A stretch of DNA of 16,803 nucleotides, taken from SIG603 sp963589785. Its GTDB lineage: Bacteria > Bacillota > Clostridia > Oscillospirales > Acutalibacteraceae. Below, piece by piece: positions 13,177 to 16,803 of this stretch. The position numbers and the translations under genes are program-made. The notes beneath the pieces were generated by a model that worked only from the letters and a program-made list of their open reading frames with translations, was not told where the DNA came from and made no database searches. The stretch lies in contig CAVAMJ010000025.1 in assembly GCA_963589785.1 (NCBI GenBank), forward strand, positions 1-16,803, written 5' to 3'. How positions within the stretch are numbered: position 1 is the stretch's first letter; every line of letters starts with the position of its first letter.

Positions 13177-15015
13177 ATGTGCGGAATTGTAGGATATATT
13201 GGAGAAAATCGAGCTGTCCCGTTCCTTTTGCAGGGACTTGAGAAGCTCGAGTACAGAGGGTATGATTCTTCCGGAGTTGCAGTCTACGGCGGCGGAAAAA
13301 TCGAAATAGTTAAGGCAAAGGGTAGACTTAGTGTTCTCGAGGGCATTCTCGACGAGAGAGAGCCGCTCATGGGCAGCATGGGAATAGGACACACAAGATG
13401 GGCAACTCACGGTGCTCCGTCAGACCTTAACTCACATCCGCATCTCAGCGAGGACGGTCGTTTTGCGGTCGTTCATAACGGAATTATTGAGAATTACCTT
13501 GAAATCCGTGAGTATTTAATCCGCAAGGGAATTGAATTTGTTTCGGAGACCGATACAGAGGTTGTCGCTCAGCTTCTTGAGTATTACTATAACGGCGAAT
13601 GTCAGGGACATATTCTCGAGACTATCGCAAAGGTTATCTCTAAGGTTGAGGGCAGCTATGCGCTCGGTATCATTTGCGAGGATTATTCAGACAGAATTTT
13701 CTGCGTCAGAAAGGACAGTCCGCTCATCATCGGCAAGGGAAAGGGAGAGAACTATTTAGCTTCCGATATTCCCGCAATCCTTGCCGGCACAAGAGAGATT
13801 GTCAGAATTCAGGAGAAAGAAATAGCTGTTCTCACAAAGGACGACGTTAAGTTCTATGATTCCGACCTCGAGGAAATCGAGAAAGAATCTGAGATTGTCG
13901 AGTGGGATTTGGCTTCGGCTGAAAAGGGCGGCTATCCGCACTTTATGCTCAAGGAAATCAACGAGCAGCCTGAGGTTGTGAGAAACACAATTTCTCCGCG
14001 AATTCGTGACGGTAGAATCGTTCTTGACGATGTCTCCCTCACAAAAGAGGACTTTGATAAGATCAACAAGATTTATTTTATCGGCTGCGGTACCGCTTAT
14101 CATGTCGGTGTAGCTGGTAAATATACATTTGAGAAGCTTGTCAGAATTCCTGTCGAGACCGACGTCGCATCTGAGTTCAGATACCGTGATCCGCTGCTTG
14201 ACGAGCACACGCTGGTTATCATTATCAGCCAGTCCGGTGAGACAGCAGATACTCTTGCCGCTCTTCGTGAGGCTAAAAAGCACGGCTCAAGAACTATTTC
14301 CATCGTAAATGTTGTCGGCTCTACCATTGCTAACGAGAGTGATGACGTAATATATACATGGGCCGGCCCTGAGATAAGCGTTGCTTCAACAAAGGCTTAT
14401 TCTACTCAGCTTGCCGTCATGTACATGATGGGTATATATCTTGCAGACCTCAAGGGCACTATAACAAGCGAGCAGTATGACTCTTATGTCAAGGATCTTG
14501 AAAGACTTCCGGAGCTCATCAGCGAGACTCTCAAGGAAGAGGAAAAGATTCAGTACTTCGCTTCAAAGTCATTCGGCGCAGATGATATGTATTTCATCGG
14601 AAGAAACGTGGATTATGCCGTATCTCTCGAAGCATCGCTTAAGCTTAAGGAGATTTCATATATTCACTCCGAGGCTTACACTGGCGGCGAGCTCAAGCAC
14701 GGCCCTATTTCACTTATCGAGCCTGGTACACTTGTTATTGCTTTTGCATCTTATCAGAAGCTGTTCGAGAAGATGCTCTCCAATATCAAGGAGGTTAAGG
14801 CAAGAGGTGCCGTTGTCCTTGGCGTCACAACCGAGAACAGAAAGGAAATTGAGTCCGAGACAGACTTCAACTTCTATATTCCTGAAATTTCAGACTTCAT
14901 GCTTCCGAGCGTTGAGGTCGTTCCGTTCCAGCTTTTTGCTTATTATGTTGCCGCTATGAGAGGCTGTGACATTGATAAGCCGAGAAACCTTGCAAAGAGC
15001 GTTACGGTAGAATAA
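13177..15015 (+). CDS. glmS: Glutamine-fructose-6-phosphate aminotransferase, 612 aa
   Basis: Makes glucosamine-6-phosphate from fructose-6-phosphate and glutamine, the entry step to UDP-GlcNAc for peptidoglycan. The N-terminal Ntn glutaminase begins MCGIVGYIG, so Cys2 becomes the nucleophile after Met removal. HTRWATHG (72-79), HNGIIEN (100-106) and SETDTE (123-128) complete that site. Two SIS domains follow, with FIGCGTAYH (301-309), SQSGETADT (351-359), STKAYSTQ (404-411) and ELKHGPISLIEPG. The C-terminus AKSVTVE is the usual ending. The start is five bases after purA; only a weak AGG inside the purA end precedes it, so translation is probably coupled to purA. No room exists for a glmS ribozyme, which in many Firmicutes sits just upstream. 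A large hairpin follows the stop. Confidence 0.96.
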   Translation: MCGIVGYIGENRAVPFLLQGLEKLEYRGYDSSGVAVYGGGKIEIVKAKGRLSVLEGILDEREPLMGSMGIGHTRWATHGAPSDLNSHPHLSEDGRFAVVHNGIIENYLEIREYLIRKGIEFVSETDTEVVAQLLEYYYNGECQGHILETIAKVISKVEGSYALGIICEDYSDRIFCVRKDSPLIIGKGKGENYLASDIPAILAGTREIVRIQEKEIAVLTKDDVKFYDSDLEEIEKESEIVEWDLASAEKGGYPHFMLKEINEQPEVVRNTISPRIRDGRIVLDDVSLTKEDFDKINKIYFIGCGTAYHVGVAGKYTFEKLVRIPVETDVASEFRYRDPLLDEHTLVIIISQSGETADTLAALREAKKHGSRTISIVNVVGSTIANESDDVIYTWAGPEISVASTKAYSTQLAVMYMMGIYLADLKGTITSEQYDSYVKDLERLPELISETLKEEEKIQYFASKSFGADDMYFIGRNVDYAVSLEASLKLKEISYIHSEAYTGGELKHGPISLIEPGTLVIAFASYQKLFEKMLSNIKEVKARGAVVLGVTTENRKEIESETDFNFYIPEISDFMLPSVEVVPFQLFAYYVAAMRGCDIDKPRNLAKSVTVE

Positions 15016-15029
15016 AATAAACTAAAAAG

Positions 15030-15090
15030 AAGATGCCCCCAAATCTCAGAGACCCGGTCTCTGAGAGGGAGCACCTTTTGTACATTTTTT
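15030..15090 (+). terminator. Large hairpin between glmS and guaA, terminator or attenuator
   Basis: An inner perfect 9-bp stem, CTCAGAGAC (15045-15053) with GTCTCTGAG (15057-15065), is extended by an outer stem. AAGATGCCCCC (15030-15040) pairs with the 15067-15078 region, with two mismatches. TTTT follows at once (15076-15079) and a six-T run comes a few bases later (15085-15090). It begins 15 bases after the glmS stop and ends about 35 bases before guaA, where I see no convincing promoter. Confidence 0.7.
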
Positions 15091-15125
15091 ACCTTACTCT
15101 AAATTTCATCAAAAGGAGGAGACCA

Positions 15126-16697
15126 ATGTCCAATTCAGCATCAGTCAGCGAAAAGGTACTTGTCCTTGATTTCGGCGGACAGTACAACCAGCTTATCGCA
15201 AGGCGTGTGCGTGACCACAAGGTCTATGCGGAAATTCTTCCGTATACAACACCAATCGAAGAAATTAAAGCTAATAACTATAAGGGCATTATATTCACGG
15301 GCGGCCCGAATTCCGTCTTTGATATGAGCTCGCCGCATTACACTAAGGAAATTCTTGAGCTTGGAATTCCCGTGCTCGGAATTTGCTACGGCTGCCAGCT
15401 TATCGCATGGATGGCAGAGGGTGAAGTTAAGACTGCACCTGTTTCCGAATACGGCAAAATCGACTTCAGCGTAATCAATAGCGACTCGAAGCTTTTCAAG
15501 GATGTTCCGAAGACAAGCACCGTTTGGATGAGCCACACAGACTATATCTCAAAGGCACCTAACGGATTTGAGGTCACAGGCAATACAAATGATTGTCCGT
15601 GCGCCGCTATGGAGAACGTCGAAAAGAATATCTATGCCGTTCAGTTCCACCCGGAGGTAACTCACTCCGAATTCGGTAACAAAATGCTCTACAATTTCCT
15701 CTATGAGGTATGTGATTGCAAGGGCGATTGGGTTATGGAGAACTTCATAGATGATACTGTTGCCGCACTCAGAGAGAAAATCGGCGATAAGAATGTTATT
15801 CTCGGTCTTTCAGGCGGAGTTGACTCTTCTGTTGCCGCAGGACTTTTGAGCCGTGCAGTAGGAAAGCAGCTCACTTGCGTATTTGTCGACCAGGGCCTTA
15901 TGAGAAAGGACGAGGGAGACTTTGTCGAGCAGACATTCACTTCACTTTTTGATATGAATTTCGTCAGAGTTAACTGCGGAGATCACTTCATGCAGTGCTT
16001 AAAGGGCGTAACTGATCCTGAGGAGAAGAGAAAGATAATCGGAACAGAGTTCTACAAGGTGTTCTGGGACGAGGTTCGTGCGAGAGCAGAGGACGGATAT
16101 TTTGCACAGGGAACAATTTATCCCGACAGAATTGAGTCCGGTAAGGGAAAGAGTGACGGAAAGGCTAATACCGCCGTTATCAAAACTCACCACAACATGG
16201 TTAAGAGACCTGACGATATCAAGTTCATCGATACAATTGAGCCGCTCGGTGACCTCTTCAAGGACGAGGTCAGAAAGGTCGGAGAGAAGCTCGGTATTCC
16301 GAAGGAGCTTGTCTGGCGTCAGCCGTTCCCGGGACCGGGACTCGGTGTACGCATCATCGGTGAGGTAACCGCAGAGAAGGTAAGAATTCTTCAGGATGCC
16401 GACTGGGTCTTGCGTGACGAGATGGCAAAGAACGGCTACGAGAAGGAATTGGCACAGTTCTTCTGTGTTCTTCCGGGAGTTAACTCTGTCGGAGTTATGG
16501 GCGATCACAGAACCTATGACAACGTAGTAGTTATCCGTGCGGTCACAACAGACGACTTTATGACAGCCGACTGGGCGAGAATTCCGTATGATATTCTTGC
16601 AAAGGTATCTAACAGAATCACAAACGAATGCGCTCACATCAACCGCGTAGTTTACGATATAACCAGTAAACCCCCGGGAACTGTCGAGTGGGAATAA
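15126..16697 (+). CDS. guaA: GMP synthase (glutamine-hydrolysing), 523 aa
   Basis: Converts XMP to GMP using glutamine and ATP. The N-terminal class I glutamine amidotransferase domain (about 10-195) has the oxyanion and nucleophile motif GICYGCQL with Cys87, plus HPEVTHSEFG with His175 and Glu177. The ATP-pyrophosphatase domain begins at about 200 and carries the P-loop SGGVDSS (229-235). The C-terminal dimerisation domain includes PFPGPGLGVRIIGEV, and the protein ends KPPGTVEWE, the classic GuaA end. The start at 15126 has a strong GGAGG; an ATG at 15033 in the same frame lies inside the upstream hairpin and was rejected. The gene is complete and of normal length. The guaA 3' end is a known integration site for islands in other bacteria, relevant to the repeats just downstream. 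Confidence 0.97.
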   Translation: MSNSASVSEKVLVLDFGGQYNQLIARRVRDHKVYAEILPYTTPIEEIKANNYKGIIFTGGPNSVFDMSSPHYTKEILELGIPVLGICYGCQLIAWMAEGEVKTAPVSEYGKIDFSVINSDSKLFKDVPKTSTVWMSHTDYISKAPNGFEVTGNTNDCPCAAMENVEKNIYAVQFHPEVTHSEFGNKMLYNFLYEVCDCKGDWVMENFIDDTVAALREKIGDKNVILGLSGGVDSSVAAGLLSRAVGKQLTCVFVDQGLMRKDEGDFVEQTFTSLFDMNFVRVNCGDHFMQCLKGVTDPEEKRKIIGTEFYKVFWDEVRARAEDGYFAQGTIYPDRIESGKGKSDGKANTAVIKTHHNMVKRPDDIKFIDTIEPLGDLFKDEVRKVGEKLGIPKELVWRQPFPGPGLGVRIIGEVTAEKVRILQDADWVLRDEMAKNGYEKELAQFFCVLPGVNSVGVMGDHRTYDNVVVIRAVTTDDFMTADWARIPYDILAKVSNRITNECAHINRVVYDITSKPPGTVEWE

Positions 16698-16711
16698 TCC
16701 ACGCCACTTAA

Positions 16712-16738
16712 AAAAGCCCGTAAATACAGGCTTTTCGA
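16712..16738 (+). terminator. guaA: Terminator-like hairpin after guaA
   Basis: AAAAGCC (16712-16718) pairs with GGCTTTT (16729-16735) around a 10-nt loop. The T tail is short and provided by the stem itself. It lies 15 bases after the guaA stop. Confidence 0.6.
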
Positions 16739-16755
16739 CACTTTGAAGCCCTCTG

Positions 16756-16774
16756 TGGCAACAAAATGGCAACA
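16756..16774. repeat. Two TGGCAACA direct repeats at 11-bp period, possible recombinase arm sites
   Basis: TGGCAACA occurs at 16756-16763 and again at 16767-16774, so both copies face the same side of the helix. Short direct repeats of this kind are typical of arm-type binding sites of tyrosine recombinases, and they lie just after guaA. The window ends 29 bases later, so no integrase can be seen. Confidence 0.35.
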
Positions 16775-16803
16775 TTATTTGAATTATTGTAAAAGTAAAG
16801 AGC

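Noticed and set aside
15033..15125. Upstream in-frame ATG extending guaA by 31 codons
   Set aside because: It lies inside the hairpin between glmS and guaA. The ATG at 15126 has a strong GGAGG and a normal N-terminus.
15999..16775. A 258-codon open frame on the minus strand opposite guaA
   Set aside because: Its frame is the shadow of a clearly real, complete guaA, and it has no recognisable domain.
1..16803. CRISPR array, transposon, prophage or defence system
   Set aside because: No regular spaced repeats, no transposase, integrase or phage genes. The only nuclease-like protein (939-1706) has no defence-type partners.

Overview
The window looks like chromosomal DNA from a low-to-mid GC Gram-positive anaerobe of the class Clostridia, most likely a gut Oscillospiraceae/Ruminococcaceae-type organism. 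This is inferred from strong GGAGG ribosome binding sites, sigma-A promoters close to consensus, many short U-tailed intrinsic terminators, and protein types such as the clostridial form of PurA. I see no CRISPR array, transposase, integrase, tRNA or rRNA.

Layout, left to right. (1) 1-115 holds two intrinsic terminators pointing at each other: one ends a plus-strand gene lying off the left edge, the other ends an unrecognised minus-strand gene (116-763). (2) 877-3150 is a tightly overlapped plus-strand operon: a conserved hypothetical with a possible PD-(D/E)XK-like core and a winged-helix tail, a VanZ-family membrane protein and an AraC-family regulator, closed by a strong terminator. (3) 3163-7160 is a deoxy-sugar operon: rhamnulokinase (rhaB), a ketol isomerase of the L-arabinose/L-fucose isomerase superfamily rather than classical RhaA, and rhamnulose-1-phosphate aldolase (rhaD). 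Together they would convert L-rhamnose to DHAP and L-lactaldehyde. The AraC protein upstream is the obvious candidate regulator. (4) gdhA (NADP-type glutamate dehydrogenase) is on the minus strand, convergent with the rha operon. Its promoter region and leader carry repeated TTGTGCTT half-sites and hairpins. (5) From 9041 to the right edge runs a plus-strand housekeeping series: gpsA with its own promoter and terminator, then purB, purA, glmS and guaA. A consensus promoter and a structured leader of about 160 nt precede purB, a second probable promoter precedes purA, glmS is tightly coupled to purA, and a large hairpin separates glmS from guaA.

Functionally the right half is a nitrogen-assimilation and nucleotide neighbourhood. 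GdhA makes glutamate, PurA and PurB convert IMP to AMP, GuaA converts XMP to GMP, and GlmS makes glucosamine-6-phosphate from glutamine. GpsA supplies glycerol-3-phosphate for lipids.

Most of the window is ordinary metabolism. The points worth following up are the isomerase swap in the rhamnose operon, the repeated operator-like motif at gdhA, the unexplained purB leader, a long imperfect inverted repeat after rhaD, and 11-bp-period repeats after guaA that may mark an integration site.
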